DNA of 64,000 bases from Davidsoniella eucalypti (taxonomy: Eukaryota; Ascomycota; Sordariomycetes; Microascales; Ceratocystidaceae), in the NCBI GenBank assembly GCA_004009845.1, contig RMBW01000051.1:62001-126000 (forward strand), written 5' to 3'. This document shows positions 1 to 11,238 of the stretch, piece by piece. The first letter of the stretch is position 1; each line of letters begins with the position of its first letter. The translations under genes and the position numbers were made by a program. The notes under the pieces are model-generated. The model was not told where the DNA came from and ran no database searches. It saw only the letters and a list, made by a program, of their open reading frames with translations.

Positions 1-2998
1 GGATAGCCATTTGGAAGGCCGTCCAGTCCAGGTTGTTCTCGCCGCCAACGCGGATTCCCGAGTCAGCCTTGGAAATGCGGATGCGGCCATGGCGGATAGT
101 TGGCGTGACGGTCGAAGTCGGTGCGCCGTGAAAGTAGATGAAGTCGCTATCTTCAGCGGGAGCATACTGACTAGACGCTGTGCTAGAGACACTGTCGTTG
201 CGCGGCTTGGTAGATGCGCGATCTGAGGAGGCAGCGGTGACTGCAGAAGATGAAGAGGATGTTGATGTAGCGGAAGATACGGAGGCAATCGAGGTGTCAG
301 CGGCCAAGTCGCTCATGGGAGACACAATGGGCGCATCCGATGGCGTGGTTAGGGTGACCTCGGGGATGGTAGGCAGACTTCTATTGCGAACCGGCTTCGC
401 AGGTGCCGAGAAATCACGAGTGACCACGGAGTCTAGAGATGCGCTTGCATTTTTGCCGGTGCCCTGGTCCCAAGTCGAGGCACGGGTCGGTGATGCAAAC
501 AATAACTTGTCTTCCTTTTCCTTTTCCTTCTCCCCTAGCTCTTTCTTCTGCATCTTCTGCAGTCTTAGTTTCTCGGCAGCCTCACGGCTCTGCTGTAGCT
601 TGGCCTCGCGGCTTTCCTTGAGCTTTTGGATCTGGTCTTGGCTCAAGATCTCCTGCGCCTCGACCTTGCGGAAGCGCTGGAAGACATCGTCGGAAAGCGT
701 CCAGCGCGAGGCCGACGCCGACGCATTAGCCAGCACATTTTTCTTCTTATGCTTGAGCTTGAGCGTTGACCGGGCCGGAGAGGCGGCGCCAGAGTTGGAG
801 CTGGAGCTGGAGTTGCCGCGAAACGGCGATGGTGGCTGGAGTGGTGGCGTCCGCGGGAAGGGTTGTGAAGCCTGAGGCGGTGATGGTGATAGTGATGGCG
901 AAGCCATGGAACGAGGAGGCGTTACTGGCCGGAGCAATGGGGCGCTTCTAGGAGCCGAAGCAACAGTGATGGGTGTAGAACCAAAGGCACGATCGACCTC
1001 CGCGATGAGGTCATTGACGGGCATGTTGTCGCTCTTGTAATGTGACCAGTTGAGGGTATGAGGATCTCTATGAGAACTTCGAGTGGCAGTTTTGACAGGA
1101 ATAGACAGAGAACGAGAGACAGGTGGTATTGATGAAGAGAAAGAAGAAGAGGATGAAATTTCAGCAGCCCATGAAGGCGGCACAGGAAGTTCTTTGTTCA
1201 GCTTCAAGTACTCGACAGACGTCTTTGCTGACAAAGGCTGAGGCGGGAACAAAGGCGGCTTGAGAGTAACGATGGAAGTGTCAAGAGGCGAGCGGATAGA
1301 TGTGAAAGAAGCAGTGGCTGCAGCAGTAGCAGCAGTAGTAGTTGCAGTAACACTAGAAGAAACGGTATTGGTGGAACGTAGGGAAGACGGCAGTGACGAG
1401 GAAAGATTGGGGGCACTGGAAGATATAGAAGAAGCTGCAATTGATTCGAGCTGACGATGCGACGCCGGCACAGAAACTGCGAGCAGATGCTGCTGCTGCA
1501 GACCAGAAGGAAGGTTGCTGGTCTGAGCGGACGGGGATCGCTGTCGATAATGCTGGGGTCTATCAAGACCGTCTTGAAGCTGGCTTTGATGCTGGGCAGA
1601 CAGGGATTTGAGCGGAATCTTGGGTAGAGGCTTGGAAACACTGTTGTTATTGCTCAAGAGAGAACTATTGTAGCGAGAAACAGCGCTGCCTGCATTATTA
1701 TAAGAATTATAGCCAAAGTTGCTCTGCTGAATCTGCGCATATTCTGCCGAGCGCAGGAAGTCGGCTGACCGGGGAGGTCTTAGTGGCTTATTTGTGAGAC
1801 TAGTGGGAGTCTTGGAGTTACTGTTCTTTGTTGGCGAACTAGACAGAGACAAAGACGAGGACAAAGACAAAGAAAGGGCCCGAAGTGATCGAGGTAGATG
1901 TGCACCACCACTGCCACCATTAGCAGAAAGGTCACGTGAATATTCAACTTGTGTTGCTGAAAGAGGCTGCGACTCCCCTTCTGGCGTCTTCAAACTCGGA
2001 CTCGGGAATCGGATGGCAGTTGCCGGTGTTCTCTCGGTCGGCGAGAAGGCATCGACAGATGCAGTAGTTACGGCATACAGATGGGATGCAGCAGCAACGC
2101 TACCCGGTCGAGACGGCACTGTTGCGCTACGAGCACGACCACGAGCAGCCAAAGCAGTTGCAGCAAGATGGCTGGCAGGGTGAGGTGTTTGGCGCAGTGG
2201 CGGAAAAGGCGAGAGTAGCGTTGCTGTAGAGGAGGAGGAAGCTGCCATAGACCGACGCAGTGGACGATCCTTCTCGGAAGTCTGGAACGACGATGACGAT
2301 GGCGACGAGGTGTTGCGCAGCGGCACAGCAGCAGCAGAGGAAGGAGTGGTGAAGGTAGAGGCGTTGTTGCTGGTAAAGCCACTGCTAGAGCTAGTGCTAT
2401 GCGCTATAATCCCAGCCGACTTGCATGAAGAAGGCTCCAAGCGAGAAACACTTGCGGCCTGGGCACTGTGAGAAAGTCGAGGGCTAGCGCCTGTAATCGA
2501 AGAACCAGCAGCGGTAGCATCGACAGCGTCTGCACTTTTAGGAAACACAATTTGTGGTAGATCTTCCTCGTAGTTGTTTTTCTGCTGCGGGTTAAACGTG
2601 CTGCTATGCAGATTGAGCGGTAGTGGGGGACCCCTCAGACGCTTGGCACTCGTTGCTGCAGCTTCTGAAAACGACGAGGTCGACGACTTGTTGCGTCTAT
2701 GGCCGCCGCCATGTCTTCTATCAGAAGCAGAAGCACCTGTAGTATCGAGGGGTGCCAGCGCCCGGAAGGCAAGCACAGACTCTGTAGACGACGCCGAGAC
2801 GGCAGAAAAGGTCGACGATGCTACGGAATCAGCGGAATCGGACGAGTTGGACACGGTAGCCCGGTGCGAATGATAGCGTCGTGGACTGACTGCGAACGAG
2901 CTGGTGGTGACCTGCATCTGCCTAGACGGGTGCATCGTGCTAGCCGCCTCTTCGGGCGTAACAACAGCGACGCCGTGCTGCTTTGTTAAGCCTAGCAT
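1..2998 (-). CDS. Very large Ser/Pro-rich protein, 5' part (C-terminus beyond window)
   Basis: One uninterrupted minus-strand frame runs from an ATG at 2998 to the left edge, giving at least 999 codons without a stop or visible intron. Most of it is low complexity, rich in Ser, Thr, Ala and Pro. Ordered patches appear only near the left end. A charged, probably coiled-coil stretch (WTLSDDVFQRF, then EILSQDQIQKLKESREAKL) lies around residues 740-800. A conserved-looking block containing DFIYFHGAP and then LDWTAFQMAI lies at about residues 955-998. That block resembles the C-terminal region of large Ser-Pro-rich proteins seen across Pezizomycotina, but I do not recognise a function. The protein is probably cytoplasmic or nuclear, as no signal peptide or membrane segment is visible. 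The plus-strand frames opposite it are shadows: the long minus frame and its real-looking blocks decide the strand. Sure of coding, unsure of identity. Confidence 0.82.
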   Translation of the reverse strand, partial: MLGLTKQHGVAVVTPEEAASTMHPSRQMQVTTSSFAVSPRRYHSHRATVSNSSDSADSVASSTFSAVSASSTESVLAFRALAPLDTTGASASDRRHGGGHRRNKSSTSSFSEAAATSAKRLRGPPLPLNLHSSTFNPQQKNNYEEDLPQIVFPKSADAVDATAAGSSITGASPRLSHSAQAASVSRLEPSSCKSAGIIAHSTSSSSGFTSNNASTFTTPSSAAAVPLRNTSSPSSSSFQTSEKDRPLRRSMAASSSSTATLLSPFPPLRQTPHPASHLAATALAARGRARSATVPSRPGSVAAASHLYAVTTASVDAFSPTERTPATAIRFPSPSLKTPEGESQPLSATQVEYSRDLSANGGSGGAHLPRSLRALSLSLSSSLSLSSSPTKNSNSKTPTSLTNKPLRPPRSADFLRSAEYAQIQQSNFGYNSYNNAGSAVSRYNSSLLSNNNSVSKPLPKIPLKSLSAQHQSQLQDGLDRPQHYRQRSPSAQTSNLPSGLQQQHLLAVSVPASHRQLESIAASSISSSAPNLSSSLPSSLRSTNTVSSSVTATTTAATAAATASFTSIRSPLDTSIVTLKPPLFPPQPLSAKTSVEYLKLNKELPVPPSWAAEISSSSSFSSSIPPVSRSLSIPVKTATRSSHRDPHTLNWSHYKSDNMPVNDLIAEVDRAFGSTPITVASAPRSAPLLRPVTPPRSMASPSLSPSPPQASQPFPRTPPLQPPSPFRGNSSSSSNSGAASPARSTLKLKHKKKNVLANASASASRWTLSDDVFQRFRKVEAQEILSQDQIQKLKESREAKLQQSREAAEKLRLQKMQKKELGEKEKEKEDKLLFASPTRASTWDQGTGKNASASLDSVVTRDFSAPAKPVRNRSLPTIPEVTLTTPSDAPIVSPMSDLAADTSIASVSSATSTSSSSSAVTAASSDRASTKPRNDSVSSTASSQYAPAEDSDFIYFHGAPTSTVTPTIRHGRIRISKADSGIRVGGENNLDWTAFQMAI

Positions 2999-5900
2999 CT
3001 TGTTGAACGAACGATGCTAGACGTATAAGAAGCCAGCCACAGGGATTTGGCTTGATAGAATGCTTCTGCAGTGGCTCCAATAGTCACAGTCACGGTGGCT
3101 GGAAAGGGCCTGTGCTCTGTGTTCAACTATATCAAGTAAAGCCGAAGACTGGAACGCAATAGGCTGCTGCTGCTTTTGGGATTCAGTAATGGCTGATTTC
3201 GTCGTCGGTATCAGGGTAATTCGACGAAATAAAATGGAGGGAATAATAGAGTAGCTCCAGGCCAAGCATCCAAGAATAGGGTTTGATATTGAGAAGCCCA
3301 ATAACAAAGTAACGTAGAAGAGAAATAATGTGATTCTCGGAGAGATAAAACCAAAGAACGCACTTTTAGAGACAAAAAGAAGAGAAAGAGAAAAAAAGAA
3401 GTTTACTTGCAAGATCCAAAGAATGAGCCCCAAGGCCAAGCTTAATATATTTGACTATCTTGCTACCTCACATTCTGATACTTGATCACCACCCCTTCCT
3501 CCTGTTCGTTCTGTTCTTTTTCGACAGTCAACAAGAAGGAAACGGCCTGGCAAGAATAAGAAAAGAAAACAATGGATGAATCTGACACACAGCCAGTGTT
3601 TCCAAGACTCCTGGAGTTTCTACTTGAGAAAGAGAAAAAGAAAAAAAAAGACCTTATTACGGCTCCCCCCCTACACAAAACAAACAAGACCCTGCCCCCA
3701 AACGCTTCCTCTGTAGTCGTTTTTTTCTTGGTATTCTGTCATTATCCAACTTTCGCCTAGAACTACTACATAAGACCAGACGAAGTTGAAGTCGTCATGC
3801 AACAATCCAGACGTTTAGCAACACGTACATGCTTTTTGCTACATTCGGTACCCTAGAATATCGAAACTCACGCTCAGACATGGCCACTGCAAAAGAAAAA
3901 AGAAAACAAGAAGAAGAAAAAGAAAAAAAAGAGTCTGGTTGTCATAGACAGAGCTTTGGTCTGGTCTATCAGATGGAGAAAATGGTCATTCACAATGTAG
4001 CCACCAACTGTCAAAACCCCAGAGTCTTATAATACACCTTACGCTCGTTTAATACCCAACATACTGTATTATTTCCAATACTACAATCTGGCAGCCTCAT
4101 CTTCCCGGTCGATCTCGCAATATATGTCTGGTGTTTTCCTAGGTTTTGTTTCTTCTTATGCACAGTGATAAACCGATTTGTTTTTTTCTTCTTTGCTTTT
4201 CCCTCCCTTCTTAGTACTCTTTAATGCTTAGTCTTTCTGTAGAGATATCTCTCTTCTCGCTTTCCTTCTCGCCAAGGAGGGAATCCTGAAACAAATCGTA
4301 GTGCCACACGATTTGTCTCTGTAGGCCTTCATTTTTCGGTTTTATTCTCTTCTATATTTCTGCTCTTGCCTTCATAGTTCGTATATTTCGGCTACGTTTG
4401 TCTGCAAACAAGACGAACCCCATCAGAACAAGCCATCCATCTTGAATTCCTCTTCTCGTTTGCTTCCTACATGTGTAAATATCTTGTTCATAACGTAACC
4501 CCGGCCACTAGACTTCTTGATATCATCCAAGGGACTGTTCGAACTAGGGTCTCTTTTCTTTTCTTTGTTCGTCCCAAAGCCAGAGTTTTTAGAAGTTTAC
4601 TTTTTTCTTGGATCCTTCTAGCCCTTGATCTATCTTGTAACTTTCATGCATAACCCTAGTCAACCCTCGTACATCACCATCACGAAACGAGATATCCCAA
4701 GCATAAGCCATGTTTCTTTTTTGCCATGTTGATTTTTTCATTTCTCCCTATTTAGTGCTCTATCATAATTGTGTACTGCCACTTACTCGGTTAGACAATA
4801 TGCATCTCTCAAAGAAAAAGAATATATATATATACGTGTAAGCATACAACTTTAGCCACTTTATTGAGTACAAAAGAGCCTACCCTGCCTCATTGTCTTA
4901 GATCAGCGCATAGAAGATCAAGTTACATAGTAATATTGCTTCATGGACTTTAAGTCAATAGCTTACAAATTGTAGTGTTGGATCGGCTTATTCCGCTTTT
5001 GCTACCCGCTCGAAGTAGTGGAAGCACATACTCGTGACCCGGTTAAACCCTAAGCATTGTACATGTACTGAAATATACATATCTGTATAATAAACGTATC
5101 ATATGAAACAATAAGTCATCAGATATTCAACCAACGGCGTCTTTTCAGCCCTTTGACACTTGCCTCTTACTTGCCACGGCGTTTATTGGTAGATCAAATA
5201 AGCACAAAGGTCTCCACAGTGTAAGGCCACCCTATAAGACTTTCTGCTCTGTTCTTTACTCACACGACGTCAGCAAGCTTTGTACACGCTCCCTTTTTAT
5301 TTTTATTTTTTTAAAATCTTCATTGAGGCATCCTTCTGCCTTTCCCGAGAAAGCCAACGCCCAATTTCCGCAGCAACCAGTCATGCAATTGTAGAGACTA
5401 GAAGCAGCGTAAAAGCCCCCCGAAAGTACCTGTGATGCAGACGCTTTTAGTGGGTGGGACGACGGACTGAGAAGTAAATCAAGGCGCTATCATTTACGAC
5501 TACATATCGTATGGATAGTGCACCATTTTGCCCTATAATAGGCTATGAACAGACGACATGGCCGTGCTACCCATCTTCTCGCTTGAATCTGAGACGGAGG
5601 GTGTGATAACAGATAACAGAACCGAAAGGAAGAAATAGTAATCCTGAACATATAACCAAATAGTAACGGTAAAAAAGGAACTACAGGTCCTAATATATTG
5701 GAAAATACGACTATATCCCACGCAAGCAGAAACGTTATTTTCCGATCAAAGATGGCTACTGATATCTTGTCTGGAACATCTAACGTAATACCGTCTGAGC
5801 AGAGCAAAAAATGCAGCTATAAGAAGAAAAAGAAAATTAGTTTCTCAATGGAAGATCTAATAATACAGCCGGAGAAAAAAAAAACATGGCAAGGAAAAAA

Positions 5901-7084
5901 TAACAAAGGTCCGGTTTTGGGTAGCTTGAAATCGTGAGATCTTCAGGTGGTCTCACGAAAGGCAGGCAAACAAATACAGGCTATCTTGTTATTGTTTTTT
6001 TTCTTTTTTCTTTTCTTTTCAAGCTAAGAAACAGCTCATTTCTAAATACTAAACTTATAACCAAGGACGATTACAAAAAAAACAACTACTACAAGCCAAA
6101 GATCGGCCCACACATTTTGTAAACTTGCGAGTTTTCTAAAATCGGCTGTACTTGAGATTTGCTACTCCATGTTTCAGAAACCTAAAAAGAAAGCTCGTCT
6201 GTCTTTCCAGATTCTTTTCTTTTCTTTTTTCTTTTCTTCTTTTTTTTATATTCGGGGTCTAGAACGTCAAAGCGGCAACCATGTGGCATTATCCGTTTTG
6301 ACAAATATCACGAACCCTCCAAGTTTGGGGATCTTCCAAGTCCAGTATACAAAATACACATGTTGTAGGCAGCAAGAAATGGACAGTTTGTGTACATGAC
6401 ACGAATACCAATACAACCACATCCTATTATTGATCTGTAATCACATCAAAGTAATTCTCAAACAAAACACAGTTGCTGTTGATGCTTGAGATAACCTGAC
6501 ACTACACCCTCATAGCAAGATCACCATCGCCGATCAAACAAGTATCTTTTTTACTTTGTCTCTCTCCCTCTCGTGTTGTTTTCTTGGCGTTGGCTGCGCA
6601 TGAAATATCTAGGTGGCTGGTTTAGAAGAATAGGCAGGTTTATTTGTTATAGGAGAACTTCAAAGAGAGACAAGAAAACCAAAAGAAGAAGAGGGGGAAC
6701 AGCAGATACTACTATAATAATGGTACTATATTATATCATGGTTATAGCATGAGACTAGGTTGCCATAAGAACCTACTGTTGTTACTGTGCTATGGACTTG
6801 ATGCGTATTATCTGGCATACGTTTATGCGGAGGGGGAACGCAGTCACCATAACCTGTAAGAAACATCTAAGCTTTGGTTTCTTCCTTTGTAGCTAGGACT
6901 GTACATACTGCTGGTGGTTTGCCTCCCTGTGAGTATTGTGTCTCTTCCTAGTATGGTGGTGACGTCAATATCAAGATAACCCACACGGTGTTGGACTAGG
7001 AGGGGATGCATGTTGATTAACTTCATCACATTAGTATACACTATACCACTAGACAAACTAACTGCTCTCACACTAGCACCTACT
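2999..7084. other. Intergenic, 4.1 kb, no gene recognised
   Basis: This gap separates the start of the large Ser-rich gene from the end of RAD1. It holds T/C-rich and A/G-rich runs (about 3605-3655, 3890-3930, 5995-6020, 6205-6245) and a short TA repeat near 4826. The short open frames here are low-complexity Lys- or Phe-rich strings with no family resemblance. It probably includes a long 5' leader or promoter for the minus-strand gene on its left and the 3' UTR of RAD1 on its right. Confidence 0.6.
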
Positions 7085-8167
7085 CTAACCCTCATCGTCT
7101 GTCCCCTCATACTCATCGTCGCCGTCTTCATCCTCATCATAGCCCAAGAACGGCACAAACCGGAAATCCAAAAAGTTCATATCGGCCCCTTCCACCTCAA
7201 CCATAAACTGTAGACTCAATACGCCCTGGCGATCACCACGGAACGAAACCTTGTTCGAGATGCGCATTGCCTCGCTGGCAGCCTTGACTAGATCAAATTT
7301 ATACGTCTGCGTCCACTCCTCTCGTACTACTGAGCTCTCCATCAACTCTCGGGCTCGGTGAAAGTCGTAGCTGCTGGATCCAAGCTCGCCGCCACGTCCT
7401 GTTAGTACGAGCCAGGGCTGCTTGGGCAGCGCGGTAATGACCAGCTTACCGGGCCCCATGGTTGCTAACTCGCCGAGGGCGTCGAGGAGATGGCGCGGTG
7501 GCATGATGATTTTGAACATGAGATCCTCGCGATCAAACGGAATCTCCTCGGGCATCTCGGGGGAGTATGTAGTCAAGCTCGCTGTTGTCTTGACGCCTCC
7601 CTCCTCAATTACCACACTGAACGGCGCTCCGTGGGAGGGATATAGAAGACAACAAGTACCGGCGATCCCTAGTGCCTGATTGCTGAAGGCTTCGGGTCGG
7701 TAGTTCCGTGTGGTGCTACGGTAGGCATCCTGCTCGACCTTTGCCGCACGGTTGGCTAGGTCAACAGAGCCAAGAATCTGGAGAGTCTCTAGGAAGGAAG
7801 TTAGGTTGATCTGGAAGCTGGGCACAACGGGCCCGTCCCCCCCGAGATCGTCATCGTTGTCGAGATTTAGCTGGAAGGACGAAAAGAGACTACGATCTAG
7901 CATGGCCACACCTGTGATATGATGTTAATGTCACAATGGTTCGTGTAACTACGCCTCTGCGAAAACGCCGCCTATCGCTGAACTGCTCATACCTTGCATG
8001 ACGCGAGAGTTGTCGGCGGACATGCGCAGGCCGGACTCGGTGATCTGAACATGGACTTTGTTGGTGAAGTTGATGCACTTGAGCAGCTGAAAGATGGGCT
8101 TCGTGTTATTGGTCACAGCCTTGAATAGCGGCGGCGGCACCGTCTGAGTCCCTACGGGCGGCGCCAT
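7085..8167 (-). CDS. RAD1: Rad1 subunit of the 9-1-1 DNA-damage checkpoint clamp
   Basis: Two exons, 8167-7993 and 7911-7085, give about 332 residues. The intron of 81 nt has donor GTATGAGC and acceptor CACAG. The split codon makes the join VMQ-G-VAMLDR. Rad1 forms the PCNA-like ring with Rad9 and Hus1 that is loaded at damaged DNA in the nucleus and recruits checkpoint kinases. Family features seen in order are FKAVTNNTKPIFQLLKCINF (first clamp strand/helix), INLTSFLETLQILGS, VVIEEGGVKTTASL, FKIIMPPRHLLDALGEL and KVSFRGDRQGVLSLQFMVEV. They match the Rad1 pattern rather than PCNA. The C-terminus carries an acidic tail (DEDEDGDDEYEG) ending at TAG. An upstream in-frame ATG at 8194 would add nine residues (MYLYAASPT). 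I prefer 8167 because the conserved N-terminus begins just after it. OST5 lies upstream on the same strand. Confidence 0.9.
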
Positions 8168-8493
8168 GGTCGGGGAAGCAGCGTATAGATACAAGTAAGA
8201 GTAAAGCCTGGGTGAGAAGATAGAGTAACGTCTATGTTTTGATGTGGTGATATACGAGGTAGTATTTTGTACAGAAAGAAGAGAACAAGAGGGAGAGAGA
8301 TATAGCGAAAGATAAGATAGAGAAGACGCGGCGATGAAGAAAGAATGGTCTGGATCCTGAAAAAGCTCGACTGCAATTACAGGCGATGAACGATTAGCTA
8401 GCCAATGACGATGCCTTGGATAATGCCTTTGATAGTGCTTCTAGGAGTAATCAGGACTGGAGCGGATGATGCTGGGGAGGCAAGGCTGGCTTG
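8168..8493. other. Intergenic between OST5 and RAD1
   Basis: The gap of 326 bases lies between the OST5 stop codon and the RAD1 start. It must hold the 3' UTR of OST5 and the promoter/leader of RAD1. It contains purine-rich plus-strand runs (8270-8310), which are pyrimidine-rich on the coding strand, as expected for a fungal promoter. No other feature is seen. Confidence 0.6.
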
Positions 8494-8914
8494 TTAAATG
8501 TAGACACCGACGGCGCAGAACATATACACCACGCCGAACCTGGACACGGAAGGAGCGTTAGTAAGCGGTTTGTGATGATGGGGCCCGAAGGCGCAAGGCT
8601 GATATGTGAAGCGGAAATGAAAGAAGAGAATAGGAAGAGAAAGCGTACGCAAAGGCGGCGGAAGATGGAATTCCAATCAGTGGTAGGCTGACGATAGAGC
8701 GCTCTATAAGAAGGTAGACTGGTTAGAACATAGCTGGGCTAAGTGAGATACATATAGCTTTAAGCTTCGACGTACTGAGAGTGAAGATACCGGACAGCAG
8801 AATGCCGACACAAACTAGGGAAAAGCCGACCGCGAAGTGAGATTCTTTGCCAATGGCGGGCGCAAAGAAGTTATTGCGCGAAGCCGTCCAGAGTTCCTGC
8901 ACTGAAGCGTCCAT
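8494..8914 (-). CDS. OST5: Ost5-like subunit of the oligosaccharyltransferase complex (79 aa)
   Basis: This small gene is visible only after splicing. Exons 8914-8776 (139 nt), 8703-8649 (55 nt) and 8539-8494 (46 nt) sum to exactly 80 codons. Both introns begin GTACGY and have TTCTAACC or TTACTAACG branch sites before TATAG and CCAG acceptors. The 79-residue product has an N-terminal segment, two hydrophobic stretches (residues about 28-47 and 57-76) and the C-terminus AVGVYI. That length, the two-helix hairpin and the terminal GxYV/I are the hallmarks of the Ost5/TMEM258 family. Members are ER-membrane subunits of oligosaccharyltransferase, which transfers the lipid-linked glycan to Asn in nascent proteins. 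An in-frame ATG-like extension upstream of 8914 encodes a hydrophobic leader and is less likely. Divergent from GCN5. Confidence 0.82.
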
Positions 8915-9575
8915 TGTTGAAGTTATGGTGGTGATGATGATAAAGAGAAAGGCGGAGAGAGAGATAGCAAGCGGATTGACAGAAAAGATTGAGGTGAAAA
9001 GAGACACAAAACAACCACAGAATCAAGGTTAGAACAGAAATCAATGCTTCGTCGGAGCTGTCTTCTATATGACGAATGCTTCTAACTCAATAAATGCATT
9101 GCCAATATACATACGGCCAAATATGCACCACTAACTTGATGATGGACCAGCTTGCGACACAAACAAGGTCCTGAATCGTGGCATGAACCAAAGCGGCTTA
9201 GCGTACTTTTTGAGAGCTGCTCCGCTAATAAGGCTGCGCTGCATCGGAGAGTCCATAGCTTCTAACAATACCACAAAAGTCCTATATTTGTTAATGAAAA
9301 TTGTAAATTACAAGAAAGAGATAGCTAAATATCGCCCCACTCAAGCTGCTTATGGAAAGATAGGTCCTCTATTTTCTGCACTAGCAAAATTACAACTAAC
9401 ATATTTACATAATCTGCTGCTTGTATTAATTATCGCCTTCAATCTAGCTAATATTGTGGCGTCCACTTCGCCGCCATAATTTCTCATCCAAACACCCACT
9501 CATAGTTATTCTTCATCTCATTCAATTATCGTTCGCTGCCAATTGCCTGCCAATTTGGCTTTTCAATTAGTCAAC
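8915..9575. promoter_or_regulatory. Divergent promoter region OST5 / GCN5
   Basis: These 661 bases separate the divergent starts of OST5 (minus) and GCN5 (plus) and must hold both promoters. The sequence is AT-rich. A plus-strand open frame from ATG 9183 to 9479 (98 codons) lies inside it but resembles nothing known and is probably chance. No clear TATA element was identified. Confidence 0.5.
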
Positions 9576-11238
9576 ATGACTTCAATCGCCAAGGATGATG
9601 GTAAGACAGCCCTTTTACCCTGCTATTGACAACTCCCCTGCCCTGGCTATTTTTATGTCGCTCCAGCCTTGTCGCCTGGCAAAAGAAATCAAAAGAGCGT
9701 CTAGTATCTCATCGTGATCAAGCCTGAGCTGTCGCATGCCAACCTCCGCCTCTTCTGTTTCTGCCTCGCTATCCAGACGGGGTTTCTGCCTATCTTTGAC
9801 CCTTCCATCTGCCTCTCTTAAGCGCCGCGACAGCTTGCGACAAACACGCTTCCATCCTCTTTGTGTTATCGATAACCACCCACGCTGTAGTTTGTATTTT
9901 AGCTAACGACGTCATCATGGTCAAAGGCGCCAAACGCAAGGCATCCGAGGAACCTCACTCTCCCACTGTCAACAAGCGCGTCAAGCAAGACGAAGCCAAT
10001 GCTGCTGCCGCCGCCGCTGCTTCCACTGCCACTGAAGCTGGCACCGAAGCTGCCAATGGCACTTCAACCGAAGCTGGCGATGCTCAGGAAGACAGCTCTG
10101 TCGTCAAGCCCATCCCGTTCCCTGAGAAGGTATGCCACTTTGCCATTTGCTTTTCAGGTGACCTGAGCACGCTAACATCTCCGCTCTATAGCCCGCTGTA
10201 ATCGAAGAACGCGAAGGCGAGATCGAATTCCGCGTTGTCAACAACGATAACGAGCGCGAAAGCATGATTATCCTCACCGGCCTCAAATGTATCTTCCAAA
10301 AACAACTGCCTAAGATGCCGAAAGATTACATCGCACGTCTCGTCTATGATCGCACCCATTTGTCTATCGCCATTGTAAAGAAGCCACTCGAGGTCGTCGG
10401 TGGCATCACCTACCGTCCCTTCAAAGGTCGCCAGTTCGCCGAAATCGTCTTCTGCGCCATCAGCTCCGATCAACAAGTCAAGGGTTACGGCGCACATCTT
10501 ATGTCGCACTTGAAAGACTACGTCAAGGCCACGTCTGATGTTATGCACTTCTTGACCTATGCCGACAACTACGCCATTGGCTACTTCAAGAAACAAGGCT
10601 TCACGAAGGAGATCACTCTCGACAAGCGTATCTGGATGGGCTACATCAAGGATTATGAAGGCGGTACGATAATGCAGTGCACAATGCTACCTCACGTACG
10701 CTATCTAGAAATGGGCCGTATGCTTCTCAAGCAAAAGGAGTGCGTCAATGCCAAAATTCGCGCCATCAGCAAAAGTCATATTGTCCATGAACCACCCAAG
10801 GAGTGGAAATATGGCGTCAAGCCCATCGACCCGTTGAGCATCGAAGCCATCAAGAATAGTGGCTGGTCTCCTGATATGGACGAGCTTGCTCGCCAGCCCC
10901 GCCACGGCCCCAACTACAACCAGCTGCTCCATCTCCTCAATGACATGCAGAACCACGCATCGGCCTGGCCATTCGTATTGCCGGTCAACAAGGACGAGGT
11001 TGCCGACTACTACGATGTCATCAAAGAGCCCATGGATCTTAGCACAATGGAAAGCAAGCTGGATGCCGATCAGTACCAGACCCCCGAGGACTTCATCCGT
11101 GACGCGCGCTTGATCTTTGACAACTGCCGCAAGTACAACAACGAGAACACGCCGTACGCAAAATCTGCGAACAAACTCGAGAAGTACATGTGGACTCAGA
11201 TCAAGAACATCCCAGAGTGGTCGCATCTCGAGCCTTAG
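9576..11238 (+). CDS. GCN5: Histone acetyltransferase Gcn5 (SAGA/ADA catalytic subunit)
   Basis: Three exons, 9576-9600, 9903-10129 and 10192-11238, give 432 residues. Gcn5 acetylates histone H3 tails from acetyl-CoA within SAGA/ADA complexes in the nucleus and activates transcription. The N-terminus is basic with a poly-Ala run. The GNAT domain spans about residues 95-255. The catalytic Glu is in FAEIVFCAISS (about residue 168), followed by the acetyl-CoA loop QQVKGYG (about 178-184). The Gcn5 linker contains GWSPDMDELARQPRHG. The bromodomain covers about residues 325-430 with its acetyl-lysine-binding Asn in KYNNENTPY (about 400). The protein ends EWSHLEP at TAG, where other fungal Gcn5 proteins end. 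The 25-nt first exon followed by a 302-nt intron is inferred. Translation could instead start at ATG 9917. Near identity of the core to Aspergillus-type GcnE supports Pezizomycotina. Confidence 0.93.

Noticed and set aside
180..875. Plus-strand open frame of 231 codons over the large Ser-rich gene
   Set aside because: It lies opposite an uninterrupted minus-strand frame of 999 codons, has no ATG at its start and shows only composition-driven low complexity. It is a shadow.
7085..8167. PCNA as the identity of the clamp protein
   Set aside because: The motif order (EEGGVKTTASL, MPPRHLLDALGEL, KVSFRGDRQGVLSLQF), the length and the acidic tail match Rad1, not PCNA.
9183..9479. 98-codon plus-strand frame between OST5 and GCN5
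   Set aside because: It starts with ATG but shows no domain, lies in a divergent promoter and has AT-rich codons unlike the neighbouring genes.
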